Positions 19,226 through 29,796 are shown, counted from the stretch's first letter. The stretch is 64,000 nucleotides of DNA from Pseudorhizobium flavum (GCF_902502825.2 NZ_LR723670.1:310001-374000), one strand, 5' to 3'. The notes: a model not told the origin generated them from the letters alone. Made by a program: numbers and translations.

Positions 19226-20113
19226 TCAGGGAACGATCAGCGTCCCCGCGCCGTGCTCGGTGAAGATCTCGAGGAGCACGGAGTGCGCGGTCTTGCCATT
19301 GAGGATGACGACCCCCTGAACACCTGCCTTGATGGCATCGATGCAGGTCTCGACCTTCGGGATCATCCCGCCGGAGATCGTCCCGTCCTTGATCAGCGCC
19401 TGTGCCTGCGCCACCGAGAGTTCCTTGATGAGCTGCTTGTCCTTGTCGAGGACGCCCGGAACGTCCGTGAGGAACAGCAGGCGCGTCGCCCTCAGCGCGC
19501 CGGCGATGGCACCTGCAAAAGTGTCGGCATTGATGTTGTAGGTCGCCCCGTCGCGGCCTGGGGCAACGGGCGCGATGACGGGAATCATCTCCGACTTTGC
19601 AAGGAGGTCGAGCAAGGTCCGGTCCACCTCCACCACTTCGCCAACAAATCCGAGATCCAGCACCCGTTCGATGTTGGAATCCGGATCGACGATGGTCTTC
19701 TTAGCCTTCTCGGCGAAGACCATGTTGCCGTCCTTGCCGCACAGTCCGATTGCCCATTCGCCCGTCTGGTTGATGAGCGCGACGATCTCCTTGTTGATCG
19801 AGCCGGCCAGGACCATCTCGACTATCTCGACAGTCTTTGCGTCGGTGACCCGCAGCCCGCCTTCGAACTTGGATTCGATGCCCATCTTGTTGAGCATCGC
19901 ACCGATCTGCGGCCCACCGCCATGGACAACGATCGGATTGACGCCGGATTGCTTCAGAAGTGCGATGTCGGCCGCGAACGCTTTGCCGAGTTCGGTGTCG
20001 CCCATGGCATGGCCGCCATACTTCACCACGATTGTCTTGTTCTCGTAGCGCTGCATGTAGGGCAGCGCCTGGGCCAGAAGTTTCGCCTGGAGTTCGCTGT
20101 CGGTCGCGCTCAT
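19226..20113 (-). CDS. argB: Acetylglutamate kinase
   Basis: ArgB phosphorylates N-acetylglutamate, the second arginine step. The 295-residue product has the nucleotide loop VKYGGHAMG (about 29-37), the substrate loop [12 protein letters not shown] (about 63-74) and [17 protein letters not shown] (about 193-209). The N-terminal extension before the kinase core is the kind found in arginine-inhibited ArgB enzymes. AGGGA precedes the ATG. argD and argF lie about 30 kb away in this window, so the pathway is split over several units. Confidence 0.96.
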   Translation of the reverse strand: MSATDSELQAKLLAQALPYMQRYENKTIVVKYGGHAMGDTELGKAFAADIALLKQSGVNPIVVHGGGPQIGAMLNKMGIESKFEGGLRVTDAKTVEIVEMVLAGSINKEIVALINQTGEWAIGLCGKDGNMVFAEKAKKTIVDPDSNIERVLDLGFVGEVVEVDRTLLDLLAKSEMIPVIAPVAPGRDGATYNINADTFAGAIAGALRATRLLFLTDVPGVLDKDKQLIKELSVAQAQALIKDGTISGGMIPKVETCIDAIKAGVQGVVILNGKTAHSVLLEIFTEHGAGTLIVP

Positions 20114-20176
20114 GGGAATCCCTGTGATTTGGTTCGGCGCGTTCTAGCGCAGGTTTGGAGCAGATGGAACACGTCG

Positions 20177-20839
20177 TCAGACGGTGGAGTAGCCAACCGT
20201 CCTTGCAATGGTCTGGCGCAGCTCGTCCAGCCCTTTTCCCTTCTCCGAGGAGGTGGCGATGATCTCGGGATAGGCGGCCGGCCGCTTGCGGATCTTCTCC
20301 GCAGTCTCGGAGACGAGCCGCGGGACGCCGGCCTCCTTGATCTTGTCGGTCTTGGTAAGGACGATCTGATAGGACACGGCAGCCTTGTCGAGGAGATCCA
20401 GGACCTCCTCGTCGTTCTTCTTGATGCCGTGGCGGCTGTCGATCAGCACGTAGACCCGCTTCAGTGTCGCGCGTCCGCGCAGGTAGTCGAAGACGAGCTT
20501 CGTCCAGGCATCCACCTGATCCTTCGGCGCCTGGGCATAGCCATAACCCGGCATGTCGACGAGCGCCATTGGCGGTAGGTCGCCGCCTTCCCCCGAATAC
20601 CCCTCCGGCACGAAATAGTTGAGCTCCTGCGTGCGCCCGGGCGTGTTCGACGTTCGCGCAAGGCCCCTGTGGCCGACAAGGGCGTTGATAAGCGACGACT
20701 TGCCAACATTGGAACGTCCCGCGAAGGCCACTTCCAGCGGGCCTTCCGGCGGCAGGAATTTCAGCGAAGGTACGCCGCGGATGAAGATCCAGGGGCGGCC
20801 GAAGAGCGGCTTCTCGTCCGGTGTCGTGGTCGCGGGCAT
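20177..20839 (-). CDS. engB: Ribosome biogenesis GTP-binding protein EngB/YihA/YsxC
   Basis: A 220-residue small GTPase with G1 GRSNVGKSS (about 44-52), G3 DMPGYGYA (about 98) and G4 TKTDK (about 162), plus the switch region [12 protein letters not shown]. EngB helps in large-subunit assembly and is usually essential. The frame extends upstream, but ATG 20839 ([13 protein letters not shown]) has AGGA at a good distance and matches the family start. It lies 63 bases upstream of argB on the same strand and downstream of yidC, an order found in many Rhizobiales (rpmH-rnpA-yidC-engB-argB). Confidence 0.95.
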   Translation of the reverse strand: MPATTTPDEKPLFGRPWIFIRGVPSLKFLPPEGPLEVAFAGRSNVGKSSLINALVGHRGLARTSNTPGRTQELNYFVPEGYSGEGGDLPPMALVDMPGYGYAQAPKDQVDAWTKLVFDYLRGRATLKRVYVLIDSRHGIKKNDEEVLDLLDKAAVSYQIVLTKTDKIKEAGVPRLVSETAEKIRKRPAAYPEIIATSSEKGKGLDELRQTIARTVGYSTV

Positions 20840-20927
20840 CAGTCTGGTCCTGTCGATGTGAAAGGCGGGCTTCGGTTTTTTGGCCCTGCTTGTCAAGTTG
20901 CGACCGCACCACGGACGCCTGCAAAGA

Positions 20928-20956
20928 GAAAAGCCCCGGTGTGGCCGGGGCTTTTC
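20928..20956 (-). terminator. Rho-independent terminator after yidC
   Basis: A perfect 12-bp stem GAAAAGCCCCGG/CCGGGGCTTTTC with a 5-base loop. On the minus strand it directly follows yidC and ends in TTTTC TCTTTG, so rpmH-rnpA-yidC transcripts probably stop here before engB. Confidence 0.85.
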
Positions 20957-20960
20957 GAGG

Positions 20961-22754
20961 TTACTTATTGGTCGCCGGCTTTCGTCGGAAGAGGCCCTTG
21001 ATGTTATCGAAGAGCTCGATCTTCGCTCCGTGCCGCTTCATGATCAGCGCCTGCTGCATGATGGACAGCGTGTTATTCCACGCCCAGTAGATCACGAGGC
21101 CTGCCGGGAACGTCGCCAGCATGAAGGTGAAGATCAGCGGCATCCAGTTGAAGATCATCGCCTGGGTCGGATCCGGCGGGGTCGGGTTCATGCGCATCTG
21201 CAGCCACATGGTGATGCCCATGATCAGCGGCCATACGCCGATCATCAGGAAGGACGGGACGTCGTAGGGCAACAGGCCGAACAGGTTGAACAGTGACGTC
21301 GGATCGGGCGCCGAGAGGTCCTGGATCCAGCCGAAGAACGGCGCATGCCGCATCTCGATCGTGACGTAGATCACCTTGTAGAGCGCGAAGAAGACCGGGA
21401 TCTGCAGGAGGATTGGCCAGCAACCCGCGATCGGGTTGATCTTCTCCTCCTTGTAGAGCTGCATCATCGCCTGCTGCATGGCCATGCGGTCGTCGCCATG
21501 CTTGGCTTTCAGCTCTTCCATCTTCGGCTGCACGCGCTTCATGTTGGCCATGGAGGCATATTGCTTGCTGGCCAGCGGGAAGAAGATCGCCTTGACGACG
21601 ATCGTCGTCATCAGGATCGCCACGCCGAAGTTTCCGAAATAGCGGAAGAAGAAGTCCATCAGGTGGAACATCGGCTTGGTGATGAAGTAGAACCAGCCCC
21701 AGTCGATCAAGAGCTCGAAGCGCGGGATCGAATACTGCTCCTCATATTGGTCGACCAGAGGCACTTCCTTGGCGCCGGCGAAGACCAGGTTCTTCACTTC
21801 TGCTGACTGGCCAGGCTCCACCGTCACCGTATCGCTGCGGAAATCCGCCTGGAAGCGTGGCTGTCCGTCGGTGAAATGGGTGAAGCGCGACTCGAAGGGC
21901 AGCGACTGTGGCGGAACGAGCGTGGCCGCCCAGTACTTGTCGGTGATGCCGAGCCAGCCGCCGGTCGCCTTCGCGTTGGTGATCGCCTCCTCTTCGACGT
22001 CGCCGTAGCTTTCCTCGATGAGGCCGTTCTCGCCGAGCACGCCGATGAAGCCTTCATGGATGACGTAGACGGAAGGGGTCGCCGGCTTGTTGTAGCGGGT
22101 GACGCGTCCGTACGGGGCAACTGCCACCGCCTCGCCGGTCGGATTCTGGATCTGGTCGGTGACGGTGATCAGGTAGTGCTCGTCGATGGAGATAGTCCGG
22201 TTGAAGACTACGCCCCTGTCGTTGGTGAAGCTCAGAACGACCGGGCTGTCGACCGAGAGAGTCTCGCCGCTGGCAAGGGTCCATTGCGTGCCGGGGCCGG
22301 GGACAGGACCTGACGTCTCGCTCTGGACGTAGCCGAGTTCGGTGAAGTAGCCGCCACTGGTGTTGGCCGGTGAGAAGAGCGTGATGATCGGGCTCTCGTC
22401 GTCGACGGTCTCGTGGTACTCGCGCAGCCTTAGGTCGTCGAAGCGGGCGCCGACGAGGTTGATCGAGCCGGAAAGCGCGGGCGTGTCGATGGCGACGCGA
22501 GGACTTGCCGCCACCGCCTGCTCACGGTTCTGCGTCGCCTCCGCCTGGTTTGCGCCGGGAAGGGGCCCGGTGGCAGTCGCCCCGGGGCTTTCCGGCGTCA
22601 CCGGCTGCGCGCTTTCACCCTGCAGGGCCCGCTGCGCCTCCAGGGCGCGCTGTTGCGCTTCCATCCTCGGGTTCATGTAGAGGAATTGCCAGGCAAGGAC
22701 GATCACTACCGAAAGGGCGATCGCGATGAAGTAATTGCGGTTTTTTTCCATCAT
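20961..22754 (-). CDS. yidC: Membrane protein insertase YidC
   Basis: A 597-residue inner-membrane insertase. TM1 lies at about 7-26 ([20 protein letters not shown]), then a large periplasmic beta-sandwich domain (about 80-350), then the conserved insertase core with TM2-TM6 (about 360-575), including the positively charged hairpin with [16 protein letters not shown]. It works alone or with SecYEG to insert membrane proteins. The first of two tandem ATG codons overlaps the rnpA stop (ATGATG), so translation is coupled to rnpA. Confidence 0.96.
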   Translation of the reverse strand: MMEKNRNYFIAIALSVVIVLAWQFLYMNPRMEAQQRALEAQRALQGESAQPVTPESPGATATGPLPGANQAEATQNREQAVAASPRVAIDTPALSGSINLVGARFDDLRLREYHETVDDESPIITLFSPANTSGGYFTELGYVQSETSGPVPGPGTQWTLASGETLSVDSPVVLSFTNDRGVVFNRTISIDEHYLITVTDQIQNPTGEAVAVAPYGRVTRYNKPATPSVYVIHEGFIGVLGENGLIEESYGDVEEEAITNAKATGGWLGITDKYWAATLVPPQSLPFESRFTHFTDGQPRFQADFRSDTVTVEPGQSAEVKNLVFAGAKEVPLVDQYEEQYSIPRFELLIDWGWFYFITKPMFHLMDFFFRYFGNFGVAILMTTIVVKAIFFPLASKQYASMANMKRVQPKMEELKAKHGDDRMAMQQAMMQLYKEEKINPIAGCWPILLQIPVFFALYKVIYVTIEMRHAPFFGWIQDLSAPDPTSLFNLFGLLPYDVPSFLMIGVWPLIMGITMWLQMRMNPTPPDPTQAMIFNWMPLIFTFMLATFPAGLVIYWAWNNTLSIMQQALIMKRHGAKIELFDNIKGLFRRKPATNK

Positions 22755-23143
22755 GCTTTCCTGGAACGGGTCTCCTCGGACCGCCTCGGTCTCGACCGGT
22801 CTTCTATGCGTTCGGCGAGTTGTGCAGCCAGTTCTGCGAACGGTACCGTCAGGACCTCCCGTCGCGCGACAATGACATAGTCGTGTCCGGCTTTCATTGC
22901 AAACCCGGCGCTCTGCCGCACGGCCTCCTTGAGGCGCCGGCGCATGCGGTTACGCTCGACGGCGTTACCGTGCTTCTTGGTCACCGTGAAGCCGGCCCGG
23001 GGTGGCGTATCGGGCTCCTGCCGGTCCAGGACCTCCAGAAGGAAGGTGCGGCCCCGGCGGCTCTCGCCCTTGCGCACGGCAAGAAACTGCGGCCGGCTTT
23101 TCAGCCGCCCGACAGTCGATTTCATTTTCTTCTCGGTCGTCAT
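22751..23143 (-). CDS. rnpA: Ribonuclease P protein component
   Basis: RnpA is the small basic subunit of RNase P that aids tRNA 5' processing. The signature RNxxRRRLKEA appears as [14 protein letters not shown] (about residues 69-82 from the chosen start), with the N-terminal phenylalanine-containing QFLAVRKG. The 130-residue length is normal. Start choice: ATG 23143 (MTTEKK); ATG 23125 ([10 protein letters not shown]) and 23161 are alternatives. It lies between rpmH and yidC, the classic order. Confidence 0.92.
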   Translation of the reverse strand: MTTEKKMKSTVGRLKSRPQFLAVRKGESRRGRTFLLEVLDRQEPDTPPRAGFTVTKKHGNAVERNRMRRRLKEAVRQSAGFAMKAGHDYVIVARREVLTVPFAELAAQLAERIEDRSRPRRSEETRSRKA

Positions 23144-23170
23144 TGCCCGGTTGTCGGGCACGTCCGGCCC

Positions 23171-23308
23171 TTAGGCCGAGAGACGCTTGCGACCGCGTGC
23201 GCGACGAGCTGCAAGAACCTTGCGGCCACCATTGGTCGCCATGCGGGCACGAAAGCCATGGCGGCGCTTGCGGACAAGCTTGGACGGTTGATAGGTACGC
23301 TTCGACAT
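23171..23308 (-). CDS. rpmH: 50S ribosomal protein L34
   Basis: A 45-residue, very basic protein. Translation of the minus strand gives [19 protein letters not shown] followed by [20 protein letters not shown] and RKRLSA, which matches L34 throughout. It is the first gene of the rpmH-rnpA-yidC group and is preceded by a strong sigma-70 type promoter (23426-23454). A start two codons further (at Lys3, no ATG) does not exist, so ATG 23308 is the only option. Confidence 0.97.
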   Translation of the reverse strand: MSKRTYQPSKLVRKRRHGFRARMATNGGRKVLAARRARGRKRLSA

Positions 23309-23766
23309 TTATTTAAATACCGCGGTGTGCGGCCCTTCTTGATTGCCTTGCGGCAACAGCGTTTCGTAAAAACGTCCGCCAATAGCTCACGCTCGCGCGA
23401 GCCGGGGAGGCTGAACGTGCGCGGCTTATAAGAGAACTGGGCGACAGGAGTCAATCGCCGAACGGCCAAAGAGACGAGGCGGTGAGGTGGAAAGGTGGTC
23501 GACCAATTGTCCGACCAGGCGCTGCCCAGCAGGTCGCTTCCCCTAAAATGAGGGATGAAAATTCGCAGTCAGCCGCAAAGCGTAAGGTTTCGAAGGAAAA
23601 ATCTCCGTCTCGACAGTCACTTGGAGGAATTCAGCGTCCGGTAAATCGGCCTGACCAGTTAATAGCCTCAAGCATTTCTTAATCGCTGCCTGTCATTTCT
23701 GGCCCTCAATCGTGGGGGACTCCACAAGAGGCCTGATTGGAAGCTTTAGCTGGAAAAGGGAATGCG
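23309..23766. other. Intergenic region between rpmH and the chemoreceptor gene
   Basis: 458 bases without a convincing gene. It contains the rpmH promoter on the minus strand (23426-23454), a leader of about 110 bases before rpmH, and the upstream region of the chemoreceptor gene on the plus strand. Short frames here lack ribosome binding sites and family resemblance. The stretch 23480-23700 is somewhat richer in A+T than the flanking genes. Confidence 0.6.
23426..23454 (-). promoter_or_regulatory. Sigma-70 type promoter of rpmH-rnpA-yidC
   Basis: On the minus strand TTGACT (23454-23449) is separated by 17 bases from TTATAA (23431-23426). The transcript would start near 23418, giving a leader of about 110 bases before the rpmH ATG. 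Confidence 0.7.
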
Positions 23767-25845
23767 ATGAGAATCCGAGGTAAGATCAACCTGCTCGTGG
23801 GCCTCATGAGCGCTGTAACGCTGATAATTGGCGGCATATCTATTTTTGCGCAGACGGAATCCCGTTCTCTCATGCAGAGCTACGAGGCGGCGGCACATCG
23901 GGCCCATATGGGTGAGAGCCTGAACAGGCTGGTGACGGCGGTCGTCATGGATGCCCGCGGTATCTATGCATCCGATACGAAGGAACAAGCCGCCAAGTTC
24001 GGTGATGGCCTTCTGACGAGCCTGCAGAAGATGGACGAACTGCTGGCCGACTGGAAGACCGAGGTTCCGGATCATCAGCGGGCTTCTTTCGAGAACCTTC
24101 TTACGAGAGCTGCTGAGTTCAAGGCGTTCCGTTCGGAGACGGTCCGGCTCGGCACCGAAATCGGTCCGGAAGCAGGCAATGAGCAGGGCAACAACGAGGC
24201 GAACCGTGCTAACCGCAAGGCTTTCCAGGCAGAGATCGATGCCGTCGTACAAGCCGATCTCGCCGAGCTTGAGGCCGTGGATGCGCAGGTCACGCAATTC
24301 GGGCGAATGGTCGTTCTCACTCTGTCCGGGATCACTCTCTTTGGTGTCGTCGCCGGTGCCGGGTTTGGCCTCTATATCGGCCGCCGCCAGCTGAGCGGCC
24401 CGATCCTGGATCTCACTGCCGCAATGAAGAGCGTCGCCGATGGCCAGTTCGAAACGGATATTCCCGGTCGCGGCCGCGTCGACGAGATCGGCGAGATGGC
24501 AGATGCCGTGGAGATCTTCAAGCAGAACGGCATTCAGGTTGCCCGCATGAACGAGCAGGAAAGCGGAAGTCGGGCGCGCAGCGACGAACTTCGTTCGCGG
24601 ATGGAAGCGGTCGTCGGTGCCGCTGCCGAGGGCGACTTCAGCAAGCGGATCGACAAGCGCTTCGGCGAGGAGAGCCTCGACAACTTTGCCCGCAACGTCG
24701 ACAGCCTGATGGACACTGTCGAGGCTGGCGTCTCCGAGACCGGACGCGTGGTCAAGTCTCTCGCCCAGGGCGATCTTACCCAGACGATGTCGGGCAATTT
24801 CCGCGGTGCCTTTGCGGAACTCCAGGCGAACGTGAATGCGGCTGTCGCCAGCCTGCGTGAGGCCATGCAGAACGTGCGGGTCAGCTCCGGCACGATCAAC
24901 AGCAGTTCCAATGAGTTGAGCAGTGCAACGAACGACCTCTCGAAGCGCACCGAACAGCAGGCTGCCGCCCTCGAGGAAACCTCGGCAGCACTCGACGAGA
25001 TCACCGCCGTAGTCCGCACCTCGACCGAGCGCGCTCAGGAGGCTACGGTCATGGTGGGCGAGGCGAAGGAAAGCGCCGTCCAGTCCGGCGCCGTCGTCCG
25101 CAGCGCGGTGGAAGCCATGGGCCGCATCGAGCAGGCGTCGCACGAGATCGCCCAGATCACCAACGTGATCGACGAGATAGCCTTCCAGACGAACCTGCTG
25201 GCGCTCAACGCCGGTGTGGAAGCTGCGCGCGCCGGAGAGGCCGGCAAGGGCTTTGCCGTCGTCGCCCAGGAGGTTCGCGAGCTCGCACAACGTTCTGCCG
25301 CGGCCGCCAAGGACATCAAGGGCCTCATCACGAAGTCGGGCGAGGAGGTTGCCGGTGGCGTCCGTCTGGTCCAGAAGACGGGCGAGGCCCTGTCCGAGAT
25401 CGAGGCGCGCGTCCTGCGGATCAACGACCACATCCATTCGATCGCGGTCGCCGCGAAGGAGCAGGCGACCGGTCTGCAGGAGGTCAATACAGCCATCAAC
25501 CAGATGGATCAGGTGACACAGCAGAACGCCGCCATGGTCGAGGAGACTTCGGCAGCAACGCAGAAGCTGTCCTCTGAAGCCGGCGGATTGTTCTCGATGG
25601 TCTCGCAGTTCCACCTGGGAGAGGCAGGCGCCGCCCAGGGCCACACAGCAACAGTGTCGGCTACGGCCTCGAAACCACCGGCCTCCAGGAGCATCGCGAA
25701 ACCGGCACGTGCCGCATCCGAGATCGATCGACCGCGTGCTTCGCCTGCACGGGCAATGACGGGTGCGATCGCCAAGGCTCTTGGTATTGGCGGAGCCGCG
25801 ACGGCGGCAGCCGCCGCGCCTGATGCAGACTGGGAAGAATTCTGA
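23767..25845 (+). CDS. Methyl-accepting chemotaxis protein with C-terminal CheR-type tether
   Basis: A 692-residue chemoreceptor: TM1 at about 6-27, a mostly helical periplasmic sensor of about 150 residues, TM2 at about 181-204, HAMP at about 205-257, a second HAMP-like helix unit (about 285-370), then the signalling domain with the hairpin tip [20 protein letters not shown] and [20 protein letters not shown]. The C-terminal linker is rich in Ala and Pro and ends in DWEEF, close to the NWETF pentapeptide that binds CheR/CheB in E. coli receptors. AAGGGA sits five bases before ATG 23767; the earlier TTG 23737 is less likely. Ligand unknown. Confidence 0.92.
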   Translation: MRIRGKINLLVGLMSAVTLIIGGISIFAQTESRSLMQSYEAAAHRAHMGESLNRLVTAVVMDARGIYASDTKEQAAKFGDGLLTSLQKMDELLADWKTEVPDHQRASFENLLTRAAEFKAFRSETVRLGTEIGPEAGNEQGNNEANRANRKAFQAEIDAVVQADLAELEAVDAQVTQFGRMVVLTLSGITLFGVVAGAGFGLYIGRRQLSGPILDLTAAMKSVADGQFETDIPGRGRVDEIGEMADAVEIFKQNGIQVARMNEQESGSRARSDELRSRMEAVVGAAAEGDFSKRIDKRFGEESLDNFARNVDSLMDTVEAGVSETGRVVKSLAQGDLTQTMSGNFRGAFAELQANVNAAVASLREAMQNVRVSSGTINSSSNELSSATNDLSKRTEQQAAALEETSAALDEITAVVRTSTERAQEATVMVGEAKESAVQSGAVVRSAVEAMGRIEQASHEIAQITNVIDEIAFQTNLLALNAGVEAARAGEAGKGFAVVAQEVRELAQRSAAAAKDIKGLITKSGEEVAGGVRLVQKTGEALSEIEARVLRINDHIHSIAVAAKEQATGLQEVNTAINQMDQVTQQNAAMVEETSAATQKLSSEAGGLFSMVSQFHLGEAGAAQGHTATVSATASKPPASRSIAKPARAASEIDRPRASPARAMTGAIAKALGIGGAATAAAAAPDADWEEF

Positions 25846-25870
25846 ACATCAGTGCATCGCTGAAACCTGC

Positions 25871-25906
25871 GCAGGCCGAGGATTCCCCTCGGCCTGCTTC
25901 TGTTTG
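25871..25906 (+). terminator. Rho-independent terminator after the chemoreceptor gene
   Basis: An 11-bp perfect stem GCAGGCCGAGG/CCTCGGCCTGC with loop ATTCC, followed by TTCTGTTTG. It lies 25 bases after the stop codon. Confidence 0.8.
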
Positions 25907-26000
25907 TGCGGGGTGCAAAACCTGTTAAAAAGGACTCGGGGCGCACGATAGTTGGATGCGGCCGCCAGAGGGGGTTTGGCGGCAACGACTGGAGATCCGC

Positions 26001-27497
26001 ATGAGCGGAGACGCCGAGACAGAGACTGACGCATCGCCGGAGCGCGAAGCCCCAGCGCGGATGCCGCCCCTTTTCCAGGGCCTTTCGGGGCGGTTGCTCT
26101 GGCTGACCGTCGCCTTCGTCATGCTCGCCGAAATTCTCATCTTTGCGCCCTCGGTGGCGGGAATGCGCATGAACTGGCTGCGGGACCGGCTCGATACGGC
26201 GGCGGCGGCCGGTGTGGTCATCGACGGTCTGCGGCCCTCCGAATTGCCCAGAAGCGTTCAGGACGACACGCTGCTGGCGACGGGCGCAAAGGTTGTGGCG
26301 CTGCGAAAGGATGGCACCTCGAGCTTGCTGGCCGCAGTCGATGCCCCACCCCAGATCGACGACCAGTACGACCTGTCGGATGTGTCGCTTCTCGTATCGA
26401 TCCGCGACGCCATGCAAACCCTGTTCTTCGGCGGTGGGCGGGTCATGCGCGTTCTGGGACCGATCGGCGAGACGGACATGATCATCGAAGTGGTGATGAC
26501 CGACGACGCCCTGCGCAAGGACATGCTCGACTACGCGCAGATGATGTTCGTTCTGTCGCTTGTGATCTCGCTGATAACCGCCGTGCTGATCTTCCTCGCC
26601 ATCAACCGCATGATGATCCGGCCGATCCGTCACCTCGCGCGCAGCATGCAGATCTTCTCGGAGCGTCCCGAGGATCCGGGCCGGTTGTTCCGCCCCGATG
26701 CCGCCAGGGGCGAGCTTGCCGTGGCCGGGCGTCATCTCCTGGAAATGCAGGTCGAGCTGCAGCGAACCCTCAAGCAGCAGAAGAACCTCGCCGACCTCGG
26801 GCTGGCGGTGTCCAAGATCAACCACGACATGCGCAATATTCTTGCCTCTGCGCAGCTCATGTCAGACCGCCTCGTGGACGTCGACGACCCGATGGTGCGC
26901 AGCTTCGCGCCAAAGCTGCTGCGCACCATAGACCGGGCCGTCGGCTACACCAGCGAAGTGCTGTCCTACGGCCAGGCGAGTGAATCCGCGCCGAAACGAC
27001 GCGTGCTGCGTCTGGCGGAGCTGTGCCAGGACGTGCGCGACATACTCGCGCTTGATGCCGAGACAGGCATAGAGTTTCAGGATCAGATCCCGGTCGACCT
27101 CGAGATCGATGCCGACAGCGATCAGCTCTTCCGCGTGATCCACAACATCTGCCGGAACGCGGTACAGGCCCTGGTGATCTTCCATCCTGACGATCCGGCG
27201 ACCATCAGGCGCATAACCCTCACGGCGCAGCGCGTCGGCAGCGTCGTCAGCATCACCATAGACGATACGGGGCCGGGAATGCCGCGCAAGGCCAAGGAAA
27301 ATCTCTTCGCCGCTTTCCGGGGCTCGGCCCGCTCTGGTGGTACCGGGCTGGGACTTGCCATTGCGCGCGAACTGGTGCTTGCCCATGGCGGCACCATCGC
27401 CCTGGTGGAGAAGCCCGGGCCGGGCACGCAGTTCAGGATCGAGATCCCCGATCGTCCGGTCGCCCTCGACGACTACCGCGTCCGCGCCGGCGCTTGA
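26001..27497 (+). CDS. Membrane-bound sensor histidine kinase
   Basis: A 498-residue kinase with TM1 (about 29-53), a periplasmic part of about 125 residues, TM2 (about 180-200), HAMP (about 201-255), a dimerisation helix with the phospho-acceptor His275 in SKINHDMRNILASAQ, and an ATPase domain with N box HNICRNAVQALV, G1 DDTGPGMP and G2 GGTGLGLAIAREL. The H box HDMRN differs from the usual HExRTP form. No response regulator gene is adjacent, so it is an orphan kinase. ATG 26001 has GGAGA ten bases before it; the frame is open further upstream but without a good start. Confidence 0.88.
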   Translation: MSGDAETETDASPEREAPARMPPLFQGLSGRLLWLTVAFVMLAEILIFAPSVAGMRMNWLRDRLDTAAAAGVVIDGLRPSELPRSVQDDTLLATGAKVVALRKDGTSSLLAAVDAPPQIDDQYDLSDVSLLVSIRDAMQTLFFGGGRVMRVLGPIGETDMIIEVVMTDDALRKDMLDYAQMMFVLSLVISLITAVLIFLAINRMMIRPIRHLARSMQIFSERPEDPGRLFRPDAARGELAVAGRHLLEMQVELQRTLKQQKNLADLGLAVSKINHDMRNILASAQLMSDRLVDVDDPMVRSFAPKLLRTIDRAVGYTSEVLSYGQASESAPKRRVLRLAELCQDVRDILALDAETGIEFQDQIPVDLEIDADSDQLFRVIHNICRNAVQALVIFHPDDPATIRRITLTAQRVGSVVSITIDDTGPGMPRKAKENLFAAFRGSARSGGTGLGLAIARELVLAHGGTIALVEKPGPGTQFRIEIPDRPVALDDYRVRAGA

Positions 27498-27629
27498 AAC
27501 TCCCTGACCAGCGACGACCCCGGTACGTCGGTTGGCAAAAAACGGATCGACATCGGAAAAGCGCTTGCAATCCATCGGAGGACGTTTTAGAGGATCGCCC
27601 ACGCAAGCGACACGGTCGTTTCGCAGTAC

Positions 27630-27706
27630 GCACCCGTAGCTCAGCTGGATAGAGCACCAGACTACGAATCTGGGGGTCAGGAGTTCGAATCTCTTCGGGT
27701 GCGCCA
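27630..27706 (+). tRNA. tRNA-Arg (anticodon ACG)
   Basis: A 77-base cloverleaf with acceptor stem GCACCCG/CGGGTGC, D arm TAGCTCAGCTGGATAGAGC, anticodon loop CTACGAA giving ACG, T arm with GTTCGAAT, discriminator G and an encoded CCA (27704-27706). It reads CGN arginine codons after A34 is converted to inosine. Confidence 0.96.
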
Positions 27707-27885
27707 TTCTTCCTTTTGATGTCCCGTTCTTCTGCGTGTCTTGCGGCGAGCCTGTCGAGGCGCAGGCCATGTCATTCCGTTCCTGTAAATTCCGGTCCTG
27801 AAGCCGCCATAGGCAAGCGCGAGTTGGTGGTGCTATAGCTTCAGCGAGAGCACATCCGGCGGATGTGCAGCGCCAGGGAGCTACA

Positions 27886-28599
27886 ATGCAGGACGATTCG
27901 GAAAAGCCGGTTGCGTTGATCACTGGTGGTGGACGTGGCATGGGGGCGGCGATCGCGCGGGAGCTGCATGAGCGGGGCTACCGTCTGGCACTCATGTCGC
28001 CTTCGAGAAGCTGCGAAGCTCTGGCCGCTGAACTCGGAGGCGTCGCGGTCCGCGGCGTTGCAGAAGAGGCAGCGGACATCCAGGCAATTTTCGATCTGGC
28101 GATGACGACCTATGGCCGGATCGATGCGGTGGTCAATCACACCGGTCATCCGCCCAAGGGCGATCTTCTCGATATCACGGACGAGCAATGGACGCTGGGA
28201 TCGGACATGATGATCCTCAGCCTGGTGCGGATGGCGAGACTGGTCACTCCTGTCATGCTCCGTCAGGGGCAAGGCGCCTTCGTCAACATAACGACCTTCG
28301 CCGCCTATGAACCCTCGCTGGTTTTTCCAGTCTCCTGCACCTATCGGGCGGCAGCGGGCGCCTTTACCAAGCTCTATTCCGACCGTTACGCTGCCAGCGG
28401 CATCAGGATGAACTGCATTCTCCCAGGCTACATCGACAGCCTGGACCACAAGCCCGAGACTGCCGACAAGGTACCAATGAAGCGCATCGGTCTGGTGGAG
28501 GAGATAGCGAAGACAGCTGCCTTCCTGCTGTCCGATGGCGCAGGCTATATCACCGGGCAGAACATAAGGGTGGATGGCGGCCTCACGCGTCACGTCTGA
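27886..28599 (+). CDS. SDR-fold protein with atypical active site
   Basis: A 237-residue short-chain dehydrogenase/reductase fold. The nucleotide motif TGGGRGMGAAIA (about 13-24) is intact, and PGYIDS plus the C-terminal YITGQNIRVDGG are normal. The active site is not: the Tyr is present (Tyr153 in CTYRAAAGAF), but the Lys four residues later is Ala157, and the position of the catalytic Ser (about 140) is Ala; NNAG is replaced by NHTG. It may be a non-catalytic or altered SDR that binds NAD(P). AGGGAG lies five bases before ATG 27886. It follows tRNA-Arg and converges with the Sel1 gene. Confidence 0.85.
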   Translation: MQDDSEKPVALITGGGRGMGAAIARELHERGYRLALMSPSRSCEALAAELGGVAVRGVAEEAADIQAIFDLAMTTYGRIDAVVNHTGHPPKGDLLDITDEQWTLGSDMMILSLVRMARLVTPVMLRQGQGAFVNITTFAAYEPSLVFPVSCTYRAAAGAFTKLYSDRYAASGIRMNCILPGYIDSLDHKPETADKVPMKRIGLVEEIAKTAAFLLSDGAGYITGQNIRVDGGLTRHV

Positions 28600-28650
28600 G
28601 ATTTTGCCTGAGCGGGCTCAGGACGCGGCTCGCATCCAGTTCGGCGTCTA

Positions 28651-29577
28651 TCAGATGCTCTTCGTGAGGATTGAGGGAGTCTCCATGTCGCCCTCCTTGA
28701 GGATGAGGGTGGTTACCCCTTCATCGAACTCGCTGACCTCCGGTGGCGCCAGAAGACCCGAGGCATGCAGTTCGACAACCTTGTTGGCGGCGAACATGTC
28801 ACCGCGCTCCGCCGCCTGGGCATATAGTTCGGCGGCCTGGGCGGCATCCGGTTCGATACCTTCGCCGGTCTCGAGCATAATGCCGAGGTTCACCATGGCA
28901 TCCACGTTACCGCGTGCAACGGCGAGATCGTACCAGGCAATAGCCGTCTGGTCGTCCTCGGGAACCAGGTTTCCTTCATCGTGGATGACGGCGATATTGA
29001 AGGCTGCCGTGTCGTCGCCGCCCGCGGCAGCAGTCTCGAACCAGGCCAGCGCCTTGGAGACGTCAATCTCGGTGCCGATCCCGTCACGATACGATACGCC
29101 GAGGTTGTAAGCCGCCAGCACGCTCCCACCCTTGGCTGCCTCGCTATACATCTCGAACTCCGCGCGGTGGTCGCCGAGACGGCCGAGAAGGATGCCGAAG
29201 TTCACTTTGGCTGCCGGGTAGTCCGCCTGCGCGGCAGTCTGATAGGCCAACATCGCCTCATCTATTTCGTTGGCTTTGTTCAGCGCGCGCCCCAGCTGGT
29301 AGGCAAAACGCGGATTGCCGGTGGCCTCGAATGCGAGCCGGCAGGAGCCGATTGCGCTGGCCGCAATTTCGGATGTTTCGACGGCGCCGAACGCCTTGTT
29401 GCGCTGGTTGTCGCTGGGGCTGCCGGCCAGCCGGTCGCACTCGTTCTGAAGGTTGAGCGAAGCGGCAGCTACGGCATTCTCCTGCGCACCGGGGGACACT
29501 GACAGCGCCAGCAGCGCGACTGCGGTTCCTGTTGCAAGTGCAAATCCCTTGTTGACTTTCGAGACCGGGGATTTCAT
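28651..29577 (-). CDS. Exported Sel1-like repeat protein
   Basis: A 308-residue protein with an N-terminal signal or anchor segment (about 11-30, FALATGTAVALLALSVSPG) and at least four Sel1/TPR-like repeats between residues 85 and 260 (for example AAYNLGVSYRDGIGTEIDVS and AMVNLGIMLETGEGIEPD). Sel1 repeats form protein-binding solenoids; in rhizobia such periplasmic proteins (ExoR for example) regulate signalling kinases. No orthology is claimed. A Shine-Dalgarno GGAGCG lies just before ATG 29577. Monocistronic by layout. Confidence 0.8.
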   Translation of the reverse strand: MKSPVSKVNKGFALATGTAVALLALSVSPGAQENAVAAASLNLQNECDRLAGSPSDNQRNKAFGAVETSEIAASAIGSCRLAFEATGNPRFAYQLGRALNKANEIDEAMLAYQTAAQADYPAAKVNFGILLGRLGDHRAEFEMYSEAAKGGSVLAAYNLGVSYRDGIGTEIDVSKALAWFETAAAGGDDTAAFNIAVIHDEGNLVPEDDQTAIAWYDLAVARGNVDAMVNLGIMLETGEGIEPDAAQAAELYAQAAERGDMFAANKVVELHASGLLAPPEVSEFDEGVTTLILKEGDMETPSILTKSI

Positions 29578-29796
29578 GGTGCGCTCCGATTCATTTCTTC
29601 TTCATTTTGCTTAACGAACGCCCAAGTCCGTGAGCGGTTCCTTTAATGTTAGGATCCGGCGGCGCTGCCTCGGGCATTTCCGATCACCATTTCGCGAGAC
29701 AACTGACCCGACCACGGGTCTGCCGTTGCCCTTGGGCGTTGTTTCCGAGCACCCGTTGGTGCTATGCCGCCTCACTGATGACTGCGAGGCTCCCCT

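Noticed and set aside
19253..20578. A 441-codon plus-strand open frame opposite argB and engB
   Set aside because: Antisense shadow of two strongly supported genes; no ribosome binding site.
23746..25644. A 632-codon minus-strand open frame opposite the chemoreceptor gene
   Set aside because: The chemoreceptor is unambiguous; the antisense frame shows only low-complexity His/Asp/Leu-rich sequence.
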